In this document: piece after piece, positions 24,898 to 33,068 of the stretch
Layout: every line of letters begins with the position of its first letter
Position numbering within the stretch: the stretch's first letter is position 1
NCBI RefSeq assembly: GCF_007991755.1
Contig: NZ_BJYY01000016.1
Location: 124,001 to 188,000 of the forward strand
Length of the DNA: 64,000 nucleotides
Direction of reading: 5' to 3'
DNA from: Cellulomonas aerilata
Lineage (GTDB): Bacteria; Actinomycetota; Actinomycetes; Actinomycetales; Cellulomonadaceae
Position numbers and translations under genes: made by a program
Notes under the pieces: model-generated
The model's database searches: none
What the model saw: only the letters and a program-made list of their open reading frames with translations
Told to the model about the DNA's origin: nothing

Positions 24898-25173
24898 ACG
24901 CCGACGGCCTCCGACACGCCGACAGCCTCGACAGCTCGTGACCCCCGTTCAGCCAGTTCGGCTAAGGGCGTGTGAGGTGGCAGTGCGGGACTGCCTGGGC
25001 AAGCGGGCAGACCCTCAACCACCGTCCTCGCCTCGAATTTGGTGGGCGCTCGCCTCCCGCGCCCGTGCGAGCCCGATGGCGCGCCGCATGCTGCTCGACG
25101 AGCCATACGCCCGCGTACTGCAGGCGCCGAGAGTGGCAGGTTAGGTACTTCGCCGATCAGAGTATCTCTGGTC
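24898..25173. other. Spacer between membrane protein and TIR genes
   Basis: 276 bases without a gene on either strand. The separate spacing leaves open whether the downstream membrane protein has its own promoter. Confidence 0.35.
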
Positions 25174-28100
25174 CTATGAGAATTGAACAAGGCCCTCACT
25201 GAGTCGCCTGACCGCCTCCGAGTCTGCAGGCAAACCCCAAAGCGAGACGATCAGTTGAAACACATGCAGGAAATATTGGCCACCAGTGAAGTCAATCGAC
25301 ACCCGTCCCCTCATAAGAGGAGGGAAAGCATCCGAAGATGACCCCTCGAGCAATACCGGGATAACGGTTCTCTTTTCCGCCTCCGTACCCAACATCCGAA
25401 GGTGAATCAGATCGACCTCGGCCGCCACAGCCGTTCCTCGGTCTGCCACCGTGTTCTCGTACTTTGTCCTGTAGAGCCTCGTTCCCACAACAACGACGTG
25501 GTCCGCCTCCGAGATGCGGCTAATGTAGCGAGCGAGGCTAGCACCGGGAGTGCTATCAGAGATGTCCAAGGTCACCTCGATGTCAGCCTCCCTCAAATCC
25601 CGAACCAGCGTGGACCTGACCCACTCCTCGTGAGCTGGAACCCCCCAGGCGTAACTTATGAAGCAGCTCTTCTTCTCAGTGCTGCGGCCCAACTCGCCAA
25701 GATGTGTCCTCAAGCCGCTCAATGCGACATTTAGTGCCGTGCGGCCAGTAGCGACGCCAGCTTGCTCCGTCGCGGTATGCGTGTACGAATCGCCCATACC
25801 CAGGTCGGCAGCGGTCGTAGGCAGAGGTATCCGGAATCCGTCTCTCGGACAGAAAGTCACGCCTGCGCCACTGTCCACGAACGTGACGACTTGCGCCGCG
25901 TCCAAACGATATCCGCACTGGCCACACGCCACGATTGGATAGATCCGTACGCTCACACGCTGCCGCGCCAGAAATTGCTCAACCAATCCTCGGAATACAG
26001 CCTTTGCGCTGAGCGGCGCGCCCGGGGCATTATGCAGCGTGAGCCACAAACTTCCATCAGGTCTCTGATAACGGGTCAGAGCCAAGACGGCGTGGTCCAT
26101 GCCATACACCGCGCGGTCCTGCCACTGATCGACTCGGCGCAGCACGTTGGTGTATCCGAGAAGCACAACGAGAGCCGCCCAGACATGCTCAGTCTTTCCG
26201 TCAACAACCATAGTGAGCGATTCTTCGAGTTCGAGCGACGGGGCAAAGCGATCTGCGCGTTCGTTGATCAGATCAGGGAATACAAGTAGGGACGTTGCAC
26301 CAATAGTCGTACGGAAACATACATTCAAGTGCAGAAACCGGGCGATAGCCGCGTCGACCATCAAGAATTGCTCATCTCGGCTCATATCCTGCAACTCGGA
26401 GAATGACCAATGGTTCTCGCGCAAAAGGTCCTCTTCGACGGCCCCGAGGCCCCTCTCGTTCCGACGCGCAGTTAAGATTATTGATGCGGCCAGATTGTTG
26501 AGGAGTTCTGGCTTGAGTACGACGGCCTCAACCCCTGATGTTGCCTGCACCACGGCAATGAGCCCGGATCGCTCAAGGTTCCGGACCGCACTGCGCAACT
26601 CCGCATCCGTAACTTCAAGGTCTTTAAGACTGGTATTTCTAAGTTGCTCAAACGTGAGCAGCGGGGACTCACCTTCGCTTCCCTCTTCCTTGCTCATCAG
26701 CACGGCATCCCGTATGAGCTTCAAGGTTTTCGTCGTCACTACCGCATCCAAGGCATCCCAGTCAATCGCGCCGTCGAGCGTCTCGAGCAACGATTCGACG
26801 CCTTCTCCGGTGAACGCACTGGTCTGTAGATAGCGCCCGTTCACTCCCTGCTCGCGGCCGTAGTCCTCGACTTCCGCGGCCGTTAAGATCGGACGTCCCA
26901 CGTCAACACGGGCGGCCACGAGCAATACGGACACCACTCCGGAGCTGTGGGACAACGCCTTCATCCAATACGAGATCGCCTTCATCGACTCAATTCTGCG
27001 CGTAGCATCTACGACTATCAGCGCAGCCGTGGCATCCTCTAGGAATAGCATGTGCACCAGGCGATAATCTGGTTGCCCCGCCAAATCCCACAGTACTGCG
27101 TCGCACTTTGTTCCGTCGGCTCTCGTTCGACCTAGGGACTCAATTATCCAGAACTGTTGACCGTGAGTCGAAGAATGCTCCTTGAACTCTCCACGTGCCA
27201 TCCGGTAACCAAGCCCTGTCTTACCGACGCCGCTATCGCCCAGTAGGACCACCTTGGCAGTCGTATACCGTTCCGCGATTGGCCCAGCATCGACACGGTC
27301 GAGTTCGTACTCGCCGACGGTTATGGCACCGGGCGCGGAGTCCAGCGCCAAAGCGAGGTAGGGATCAGTAGGATGGAAGGCCGCTCCGACCCAGTTCTCA
27401 CGGTACGGCTTATCGCCCGCCCTTTTCTTAGACCCCATTATGCCGCCGACCCAAACCGTTTCCCAGGTGCTTGTAGACCACAAGCGATAAGTGCCATCCC
27501 AGCTTGCCGACAGCAGTAGATCATCGTGCGGAGAGAACCAGAGAGCTATCACCAACCCGGTATGGCCCTGGAGGGTGAATCTCAGCTTGAGATCGGCATC
27601 TAGAATACTAATGTCGTTCGACGTGGCACCAGCGAGCCAACTGCCGTCGCGTCCAATAGCAACAACTGGCCACATACTCGGAGTTGAGCGCGTTCGTTTG
27701 TGGAAGTCCCTCCTCACATCCCAGTCACTGATCGAATTCTGCTCATTGAGCAGCAAATGGTCGCTGTCGGGACTCCAAATAGGTGCCGAACCGGTAGCAG
27801 GCGCACACTTCAGCACCCTGGGGTCGCCGATTGTCCGGGAGTCGGGCATGTATCTGTAAACTGTTAGTCCGTCTCCCCGTACCGCTATATACTCCCCATC
27901 TGGAGACCAGGCGATTCGGCTCGATCCGCTTGTATCTGTCAGTTCCTGCTCCGAGGTTTCGCCCTCTTCCGAAAAGAAAACAAGGCGCTCGTGGCTTGTA
28001 GTAGCAATGACGTCGCCACCCGGGTGCCAGGAGCAGTCCACCCCTGTTCCTCGAACGCTTCGGATGACGGATCTACTAGGCCAATCAATTAGCGATAGTG

Positions 28101-28290
28101 TCTTGTTTTGCAGCACAGCAAGGCGTGAGCCGTCGGGCTTCCAAGAAAGACTCACCACCGTCGTGTCGGCACCTTCAGGGATTGCCACCTCGGTCATCGA
28201 GTGGATAATGCTGGTCAAGGATGATTTGTTCGGCTCTGACACCGCAATGCCCCCTCGTATTAGTTGAGCGTTCGGCTCTAACACAGTCAT
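25174..28290 (-). CDS. WD40-Roc GTPase-TIR/SEFIR multidomain protein (putative defence sensor)
   Basis: 1038 residues, ATG at 28290 with GGAAGG eight bases upstream. Domains: WD40-type propeller (about 42-330; repeats LSWKPDGSRLAV, IAWSPDGEYIAV, LWFSPHDDLLLSASWDGTYRLWS); Ras/Roc-like GTPase (345-512) with P-loop GDSGVGKT (351-358), switch WDLAGQ (401-406), RVDVG (461-465) replacing NKxD, and SAFTGEG (491-497); COR-like linker with winged-helix-like segment (545-780); metal-knuckle-like CGQC...CPRD (789-817); C-terminal TIR/SEFIR domain (874-1018) with CFISYAWG, LDISDSTPGASL, EADHVVVVGTRLY and a conserved Glu near 958. Sensor-switch-effector order suggests abortive anti-phage immunity. This is inferred from architecture and location on an AICE; base composition is clearly lower in GC than the host. 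Confidence 0.8.
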   Translation of the reverse strand: MTVLEPNAQLIRGGIAVSEPNKSSLTSIIHSMTEVAIPEGADTTVVSLSWKPDGSRLAVLQNKTLSLIDWPSRSVIRSVRGTGVDCSWHPGGDVIATTSHERLVFFSEEGETSEQELTDTSGSSRIAWSPDGEYIAVRGDGLTVYRYMPDSRTIGDPRVLKCAPATGSAPIWSPDSDHLLLNEQNSISDWDVRRDFHKRTRSTPSMWPVVAIGRDGSWLAGATSNDISILDADLKLRFTLQGHTGLVIALWFSPHDDLLLSASWDGTYRLWSTSTWETVWVGGIMGSKKRAGDKPYRENWVGAAFHPTDPYLALALDSAPGAITVGEYELDRVDAGPIAERYTTAKVVLLGDSGVGKTGLGYRMARGEFKEHSSTHGQQFWIIESLGRTRADGTKCDAVLWDLAGQPDYRLVHMLFLEDATAALIVVDATRRIESMKAISYWMKALSHSSGVVSVLLVAARVDVGRPILTAAEVEDYGREQGVNGRYLQTSAFTGEGVESLLETLDGAIDWDALDAVVTTKTLKLIRDAVLMSKEEGSEGESPLLTFEQLRNTSLKDLEVTDAELRSAVRNLERSGLIAVVQATSGVEAVVLKPELLNNLAASIILTARRNERGLGAVEEDLLRENHWSFSELQDMSRDEQFLMVDAAIARFLHLNVCFRTTIGATSLLVFPDLINERADRFAPSLELEESLTMVVDGKTEHVWAALVVLLGYTNVLRRVDQWQDRAVYGMDHAVLALTRYQRPDGSLWLTLHNAPGAPLSAKAVFRGLVEQFLARQRVSVRIYPIVACGQCGYRLDAAQVVTFVDSGAGVTFCPRDGFRIPLPTTAADLGMGDSYTHTATEQAGVATGRTALNVALSGLRTHLGELGRSTEKKSCFISYAWGVPAHEEWVRSTLVRDLREADIEVTLDISDSTPGASLARYISRISEADHVVVVGTRLYRTKYENTVADRGTAVAAEVDLIHLRMLGTEAEKRTVIPVLLEGSSSDAFPPLMRGRVSIDFTGGQYFLHVFQLIVSLWGLPADSEAVRRLSEGLVQFS

Positions 28291-29179
28291 AGACTAGACC
28301 TTCCGGGCGTGTTTCACCTAGCGGTGTGGTTACTGCCCACAAGCAAGTGTGGCCCTCTGTGTCGGCAACGGCTGAAGGCTCCCCGTGGTTTCGGTAGTTT
28401 CGGGGGCATCGACGCGGGGTCAACGGCTCGCGCTGAAGTGCGCTGTGGTGGAACAACCGTGGCGCATGCATGCCGCTGATGGTTCACGCGGTCCGGGTAA
28501 GGTACCGAGCTTGTAGGATGCCCTTGGTGGCCATGGCGCCGGTGCCAATTCTATGTCGTGCATTGCCGTCTGGAAACCAGACGTGTTCGATGGGCGCCAG
28601 GCGCCAGGTGCGCGCCTCGATGGAGCCCAGCAAAGCCTCTTTTTCGAAAGCCGCATGGCTGTTTCTGCCTTTTCGTTGCCGCAGCAGCCTGCCGGTTGCA
28701 GCGCCCTCGGTGGCGGGTACAGCGTTGATGAAGATGCTCGACCCGGGACGCACGGCGTGCCGCGCTGCTTCTCAGATCGGCCTGCCCACCTTGGCGGAAA
28801 CCTTCTACATGTCGCTCATCACCGGACCGCATCGACGGTGCGGAGCTGCTGTGCGGACTCGGTCAAGACTGCGTCCCATGACGCACCGACGGACCAGGAC
28901 GCGAGAGGCATCGGCGCCAGGGGTGGGGCCGTCGTGGCGGCTGACCGGCTCGCGCTCATGCCGCGACGCGGTCGGCCCGGGCCCGGCGCGCACGATCTGA
29001 CGCAGCTCGCGGACCTGCCGATGTCCGTGCGATGCCCGGGGCATGGGCTCGCTCGCCGTGCGGTCTGAGGGGGCGCCCCGGCGCGACGCCCTGCAGTGCT
29101 CATTCCCGCGGGCGCCATGCCGATAGGTTGACGCATGGATAGCCCCCGGTCGGTCGACGGCGGCGGGCTATGGCGTCTT
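28291..29179. other. Intergenic cargo region with a possible gene fragment
   Basis: About 890 bases upstream of the TIR gene. A minus-strand frame at 28484-28753 (89 residues, MRPGSSIFINAVPATEGAA...) has a plausible composition and includes RTWRLAPIEHVWFPDG, but no ribosome site or recognisable family. It may be the remains of a gene. One copy of the ATGCCGCGACGCGG repeat lies at 28958-28971. Confidence 0.3.
28956..28971. repeat. Palindromic cargo-boundary repeat, copy 1
   Basis: TCATGCCGCGACGCGG, containing the palindrome CCGCG-A-CGCGG. It shares 22-23 bases with copy 3 (31201-31223) and 16 with copy 2 (30501-30516). Confidence 0.6.
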
Positions 29180-29199
29180 GCGTCTCAAATTCGAGACGC
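29180..29199. promoter_or_regulatory. Palindromic operator-like site before the membrane gene pair
   Basis: GCGTCTC (29180-29186) and GAGACGC (29193-29199) form a perfect inverted repeat around AAATTC, ending nine bases before the GGAGGGAG ribosome site of the gene at 29221. Position and symmetry suit a repressor operator. Confidence 0.5.
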
Positions 29200-29220
29200 G
29201 CTCATCCGGAGGGAGACAAG

Positions 29221-29790
29221 GTGTCGGGGTCGCGCCGGTCCGTCTCCGTCGCGAAGGTGTCCCCAGGCCTCCGGGCGTTCGGTTGGACCTTCACGCTAGG
29301 CCTCAACGGGATGCTGGCAGTTCAGGCGGTGACCCATGGATGGGCGGACCACAAGAATCTGCTGGAGACGGCACCGATCTTTGGTGGCTTGCTCGGAGCA
29401 TGGATCTCAGTGTGGTCGATGGGCATCATGGTGAAGGAGACCGAACTGACACTCACGGGATTCTGGCATGTTTGGAAGGGAAACCCGTGGGCCGTGCAAG
29501 GGGCAATCAACCGGGGCGCACTGGACCTACAAGTTCGCCAGAAGACAGGCCCGAGCGCGGATGATGTACAGATAGAGGTCGCGGCAATACAGGGGTCGCT
29601 CATCGAGGAGCTACGTGGAAACGTCCGGGCAGCCGGCGCCATACGCCGGCTACGCAATGTCCAGGCCGCGACACCACACGAGTTCACGCCTGCACTCCGG
29701 CGCAGGGTGCGGTACGAAGTCGCCCTGTGGATCGGGGGCGCTGCAAGCGCGCAGTGGCTACTGGCCGACTACCTGTGGTCCCGCGGATGA
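29221..29790 (+). CDS. Hypothetical membrane protein, first gene of a cargo pair
   Basis: 189 residues from the GTG at 29221, chosen because GGAGGGAG lies five bases upstream; an in-frame start at 29170 precedes the palindrome and is unlikely. Two membrane helices near the N-terminus (FGWTFTLGLNGMLAVQAV and IFGGLLGAWISVWSMGIMV), then a soluble helical region (NPWAVQGAINRGALDLQ, VQIEVAAIQGSLIEELRGNVRAAGAIRRLRNV) and a hydrophobic C-terminal segment. No family recognised. The stop overlaps the next start by ATGA, so the two form an operon. Position in the AICE cargo zone suggests an accessory function. Confidence 0.65.
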   Translation: MSGSRRSVSVAKVSPGLRAFGWTFTLGLNGMLAVQAVTHGWADHKNLLETAPIFGGLLGAWISVWSMGIMVKETELTLTGFWHVWKGNPWAVQGAINRGALDLQVRQKTGPSADDVQIEVAAIQGSLIEELRGNVRAAGAIRRLRNVQAATPHEFTPALRRRVRYEVALWIGGAASAQWLLADYLWSRG

Positions 29791-30470
29791 CGCGACAAGT
29801 CCAGGGGCCGGCGCATCCGCATCACAAGAAGCTGCGCCTGGTGTTCGCGATTGCGGCTGCTCTAGCGGTAATCGCCGGTGTCGCCTCTACGCCGGCCCGA
29901 CCGGCCCTCTACGTTGCGGCCCCCGTCATGGGGGCAATCGTGACCGGGATGGATACTGGCATGGGGCGGCGGCGGACGCTCATCGCGGTCTGGCACGACG
30001 CCTCCCACCCGGAAGGCGTCGCACGCCGCCTGTTGGGTGTGGGGACCACACCCGCCACGGCTGGTGCCATGGCTCGCAGCGCATGTGGCCTACCGGGCTT
30101 CAGTAACAGCGCTACGGCGATCTCGCTGCAACCGGAAGCTATTGGCGTGCTGGACACCGCCGAGGCTTGGCGGCTTCTGGCCCACTGCCGGGCTTCTCGG
30201 CTGGATAACCAAGTGGGGGCGACGGTGTGGTTCGTTACGGATGCCGCCTCACCGCTGCTGCTTGTCCCGGGTGAGTCAGCCCTCGGCTTCGCAACCACGC
30301 GCCAGTCCGCGCGGCGCGTCGTTTTCGCGCGCCGGCGCGAATCTCTCGGGGAGCCGACGAGGGTGCGCTGGCACGAAATTCCCGTCGACCAACTCCTCTG
30401 GCCCGAGGGCACGCCGGAGCCGTTGCGAGGGGCCCGTCCCCTCCATCACAAGGACACGCGCGTCGTCTGA
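29787..30470 (+). CDS. Hypothetical membrane-anchored protein, second gene of the cargo pair
   Basis: 227 residues, ATG overlapping the upstream stop (ATGA). A membrane helix pair at about residues 16-53 (LRLVFAIAAALAVIAGVAS and LYVAAPVMGAIVTGMD) is followed by a soluble region: RRTLIAVWHDASHPEGVARRLLG, a hydrophobic PLLLVPGESALGFATTRQSARRVVFARRRE segment and a polar tail. No known domain is recognised. The two-gene unit is flanked by copies 1 and 2 of the palindromic repeat. Confidence 0.6.
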   Translation: MTRQVQGPAHPHHKKLRLVFAIAAALAVIAGVASTPARPALYVAAPVMGAIVTGMDTGMGRRRTLIAVWHDASHPEGVARRLLGVGTTPATAGAMARSACGLPGFSNSATAISLQPEAIGVLDTAEAWRLLAHCRASRLDNQVGATVWFVTDAASPLLLVPGESALGFATTRQSARRVVFARRRESLGEPTRVRWHEIPVDQLLWPEGTPEPLRGARPLHHKDTRVV

Positions 30471-30500
30471 TGCCCGCCCGAGCCGCTCGCCACCATTCGG

Positions 30501-30516
30501 TCATGCCGCGACGCGG
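30501..30516. repeat. Palindromic cargo-boundary repeat, copy 2
   Basis: TCATGCCGCGACGCGG, identical to copies 1 and 3 over 16 bases, 30 bases after the stop of the two-gene unit. The rest of the stretch 30471-30750 holds nothing recognisable. Confidence 0.55.
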
Positions 30517-30750
30517 GCGACCTGAGCGCCAGCCGCCGGCTAGCCACAGAGCTCACGGTCCTGATGATGTCCGGTAGGTCGCGAGCGGCCCTCCGTCTGC
30601 CGAACGTCGGGCGGCGCACCGCCTCCACCCGGCAGTGATTCGAGGCGGACGCCCTTGCGTGTGTCCATGCCTGAGAACTGGACGTAGGCGTACCCCGCTG
30701 ACCCCTGCAATCAGCACGAACTGGGTGTGCGGCGCCCGTACGAAAACGGG

Positions 30751-31032
30751 TTAGTTTCCGTGGGTCAGACGGCGCTTCCTGCGCCGTGCTTGGTCACGCT
30801 TTCCGGTTTCCATGACGAGCCCTAACGTCCAGAAGATGACCGCCGCCGGGAAGATGACGAGGATCTTGCCTGGTCCGAAACGGGGAGATCGGTCGCTCGG
30901 GTCAGTGGTCCAGTAGTCCCAGAACCAGAGCCCGAGAAGGGCGAGGCACACAACTGGGAGTGCTACCCATAGGACCCACCACCGACGCGAGTATCCGGTG
31001 GTTTCGTCAGGGGACGGTGGGTGCTGTGACAC
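30751..31032 (-). CDS. Small two-helix membrane protein
   Basis: 93 residues from the GTG at 31032, which has GAAAGGA six bases upstream; longer frames start without such a site. A polar Pro/Ser-rich N-terminus is followed by two membrane helices (WWVLWVALPVVCLALLGLWFW and KILVIFPAAVIFWTLGLVM) separated by the short loop DYWTTDPSDRSPRFGPG. A very basic tail (KRDQARRRKRRLTHGN) probably sits in the cytoplasm. No family recognised. It lies between repeat copies 2 and 3. Confidence 0.55.
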   Translation of the reverse strand: MSQHPPSPDETTGYSRRWWVLWVALPVVCLALLGLWFWDYWTTDPSDRSPRFGPGKILVIFPAAVIFWTLGLVMETGKRDQARRRKRRLTHGN

Positions 31033-31202
31033 GGGATGTCCTTTCGGACTCGACCGTTGCCACCCCGAAGAAAATGGCTTGCTTGCGCTCCAACGACATG
31101 CCGCCTTCCTGTCGGATCCGACCGATGCGTCCAGCATCGCCCCTCAGTGTCCACTGACGAGGCGCGGAGGCGTTCGGTGCCCCTCGAACGGGTGACGCAC
31201 GC

Positions 31203-31218
31203 TCATGCCGCGACGCGG
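31203..31218. repeat. Palindromic cargo-boundary repeat, copy 3
   Basis: TCATGCCGCGACGCGG within a longer match to copy 1 (31201-31223), 31 bases before the stop of the NUDIX gene. It marks the junction between cargo and the AICE core. Confidence 0.6.
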
Positions 31219-31248
31219 TCGGCTCTCCCACGTGGGCAGCGGGCAATC

Positions 31249-31695
31249 TCAGCGGCGCGAGTCGAGCGCCCCAGACCGTACGTTCGTTCCGTCGTGAGCT
31301 CGCACGTGGACCTCGCCGTCGAGAGCGTCGAGGACTCGGGCGGCGTACGCGGGAAGCATAAGCGTGGGCACGTCCTGTATGTCTTGCCATTCGACTGCTA
31401 TCGCTTCATTCGTCTGCGGGAGCGGGTCTGATAAGAGCCGGCAGCGGAACACCAGGGCGACGATTCCGCGGGGCATGTTCTTGTAGACCCCAGTGAGGGG
31501 CCCCACCTCGACCTGGGCGCCTGTCTCTTCCTCGACTTCACGATGCACGGCCGCCTCGATGGTCTCGTCGAGTTCGACGATGCCTCCGGGTGGTTCCCAT
31601 AGTCCGTTGTCGCGTCGTTGGATCAGCAGCACGCGCGTCGCGGGAGCGTCGAGCACGATTGCCGCCGCGCTGACGGAGTGCCGCGGTGTCTCCAT
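31249..31695 (-). CDS. NUDIX hydrolase, Pif-like transfer-immunity protein of the AICE
   Basis: 148 residues starting METPRHSVSA; GAGGAGG lies eight bases before this ATG (31695), while a GTG at 31704 overlaps the ribosome site. A complete Nudix box spans residues 38-60 (GIVELDETIEAAVHREVEEETGA, read as Gx5Ex7REUxEExGU). NUDIX enzymes cleave nucleoside-diphosphate-linked compounds. In pSAM2 the NUDIX protein Pif blocks redundant transfer between carriers, and a NUDIX gene next to the GntR regulator is typical of AICEs. It is divergent from the GntR gene, sharing a 50-base control region. Confidence 0.85.
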   Translation of the reverse strand: METPRHSVSAAAIVLDAPATRVLLIQRRDNGLWEPPGGIVELDETIEAAVHREVEEETGAQVEVGPLTGVYKNMPRGIVALVFRCRLLSDPLPQTNEAIAVEWQDIQDVPTLMLPAYAARVLDALDGEVHVRAHDGTNVRSGALDSRR

Positions 31696-31731
31696 GGGTC
31701 CCACCTCCTCGATGTGACAGTCTAGGAAGTA

Positions 31732-31741
31732 CAGACGTCTG
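31732..31741. promoter_or_regulatory. Palindrome between NUDIX and GntR genes
   Basis: CAGACGTCTG is a perfect 10-bp palindrome inside GTAC...GTAC (31729-31750) and directly before the GGAGGAG ribosome site of the regulator. It is a likely autoregulatory operator. Confidence 0.5.
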
Positions 31742-31754
31742 GAGGAGTACCGAC

Positions 31755-32573
31755 ATGGCCGCCGAGAGGGAGCGCGCTCCCCACCTGCAGGTGGTGGGCG
31801 GTCGAGACGTAGCGCTCGATAAGGATTCTGACCGGCCGCTGTTCAAGCAGATCGCGGACTCGCTGCGCGCGCGGATCGTCGCCGGCGAACTGGCACCCGG
31901 CGACAAGGTGCCGTCCGAGACGCAACTCATGGAGTCGTACCGCGTGGCGCGGATGACCGTGAGGCAGGCGCTGGCCCTACTGAAGGCCGAGGGCCTGTTG
32001 GTCGCGGAGCACGGCCGCGGCGTGTTCGTCCGCGCTCGTCCCGTGGTGCGGCGGGTCGCGTCCGACCGGTTCGCGCGGCGCCACCGGGAGGCGGGTCAGG
32101 CGGCGTTCATCGCGGAGGCGCAGGGTGTTGGTGCTCCCAACGTCGACGAGCTCGAGGTCGGGTACGAGACGGCGCCGCCCCACGTGCGTGAGGCGCTGCG
32201 GCTCGGGCCGCGGGGGAAGGTCTTGGCTCGACGTCGCCGCTACCTGCTCGATGGCGAGCCGGTCGAGCTCGCAGAGACCTTCGTCCCGGCAGAGCTAGCG
32301 AAGGGAACGCCGATCGAAGAACGGCACACGGGGCCGGGTGGCGTCTACGCACGCCTCGAAGAGAGCGGCCACCACCTCGCGGAGTTCTCCGAGGAGGTCG
32401 CCGCGCGGATGCCGACACCTGAGGAGCGTCGACGACTGCGGCTCCCGGACGGCACGCCGGTGCTCACTGTGCGGCGGATCGCGTTCCGTGACGATGGGGT
32501 GCCGGTCGAGACGACGGATACCGTCAAGGCCGCCCCGGCGTACGTCCTGGAGTACCGCTTCCCTGCCGAGTAG
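31755..32573 (+). CDS. GntR-family transcriptional regulator (KorSA-like)
   Basis: 272 residues starting MAAERERAPHLQ with GGAGGAG upstream. N-terminal winged helix (about 33-100): PLFKQIADSLRARIVAGELAPGDKVPSE, then SYRVARMTVRQALALLKAEGLLVAEHGRGVFV, the GntR DNA-binding signature. The C-terminal UTRA (HutC-type) ligand domain ends LEYRFPAE. In pSAM2 the GntR protein KorSA represses pra and so keeps the element integrated; the same position just upstream of the Pra-like gene is conserved here. The repeats at 32595-32645 are candidate binding sites. Confidence 0.9.
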   Translation: MAAERERAPHLQVVGGRDVALDKDSDRPLFKQIADSLRARIVAGELAPGDKVPSETQLMESYRVARMTVRQALALLKAEGLLVAEHGRGVFVRARPVVRRVASDRFARRHREAGQAAFIAEAQGVGAPNVDELEVGYETAPPHVREALRLGPRGKVLARRRRYLLDGEPVELAETFVPAELAKGTPIEERHTGPGGVYARLEESGHHLAEFSEEVAARMPTPEERRRLRLPDGTPVLTVRRIAFRDDGVPVETTDTVKAAPAYVLEYRFPAE

Positions 32574-32594
32574 CACTCTGAGTGCTTGCGGCTC

Positions 32595-32645
32595 CTCTAG
32601 ATGAGTGGTTCCATCTTTCTCGAGCACAGTGCTCTAGACGAGTGG
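32595..32645 (+). promoter_or_regulatory. Direct-repeat operator before the Pra-like gene
   Basis: CTCTAGATGAGTGG (32595-32608) and CTCTAGACGAGTGG (32632-32645) are 14-bp repeats with one difference, 37 bp apart, ending in the GGAGGAG ribosome site of the gene at 32658. They are the likely binding sites for the GntR repressor or the Pra activator. Confidence 0.6.
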
Positions 32646-32657
32646 AGGAGCAGACTC

Positions 32658-33068
32658 ATGGCGATCAAGCAGCGGTTCCAGATCGAACACTCGGTGGCGT
32701 TCCCGAAGGGTGCGTTCCTGCGGGGTGGGGTCGAGCCGGTGGCGGACTTCCAGGCGGAGAAGCGCCCGGACGGCACGCGCCCGCAGCAGCGGGACAAGGA
32801 GACGGCGCTGCCGCTGTGGCAGTGCGTCGTGATCGACGCGGACGACGACGCCGGCAAGAAGGACATCGGCGTGACGGTGAAGTTCGCGGCCGCGCATCAG
32901 CCGGTCCCGCCGGCCAACAAGTCGGGCTTTCCGTGGACTCCGGTGGAGTTCGTGGGGCTGACGGCTCTGCCGTACATCGACGACGGCGGCACTCGGCCGC
33001 GTATCGCGTGGTCCTTCCGTGCCGAGCGGCTGGTCGCGCCGGGCGAGGCAGACAAGGCAGCTGCGTGA
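32658..33068 (+). CDS. Pra-like activator of AICE replication, integration and excision
   Basis: 136 residues starting MAIKQRFQIEHSVAFPKGAF, ATG eight bases after GGAGGAG. It is recognised by the family pattern FPxGAFLxGxVEPVxDF, then RDKETALPLWQCVVIDAD and a C-terminal WTPVEFVGLTALPYI..., as in proteins named plasmid replication, integration and excision activator (Pra of pSAM2). In pSAM2 Pra switches on the rep-xis-int operon. No domain with known structure is evident. The stop overlaps the FtsK-like start (GTGA), so it leads the transfer/replication operon. Confidence 0.8.
   Translation: MAIKQRFQIEHSVAFPKGAFLRGGVEPVADFQAEKRPDGTRPQQRDKETALPLWQCVVIDADDDAGKKDIGVTVKFAAAHQPVPPANKSGFPWTPVEFVGLTALPYIDDGGTRPRIAWSFRAERLVAPGEADKAAA

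Noticed and set aside
30751-31137. Longer start for the small membrane protein
   Set aside because: The GTG at 31032 has a good ribosome site and directly precedes the membrane protein; the extra N-terminal residues lack any signal and run through the upstream region.
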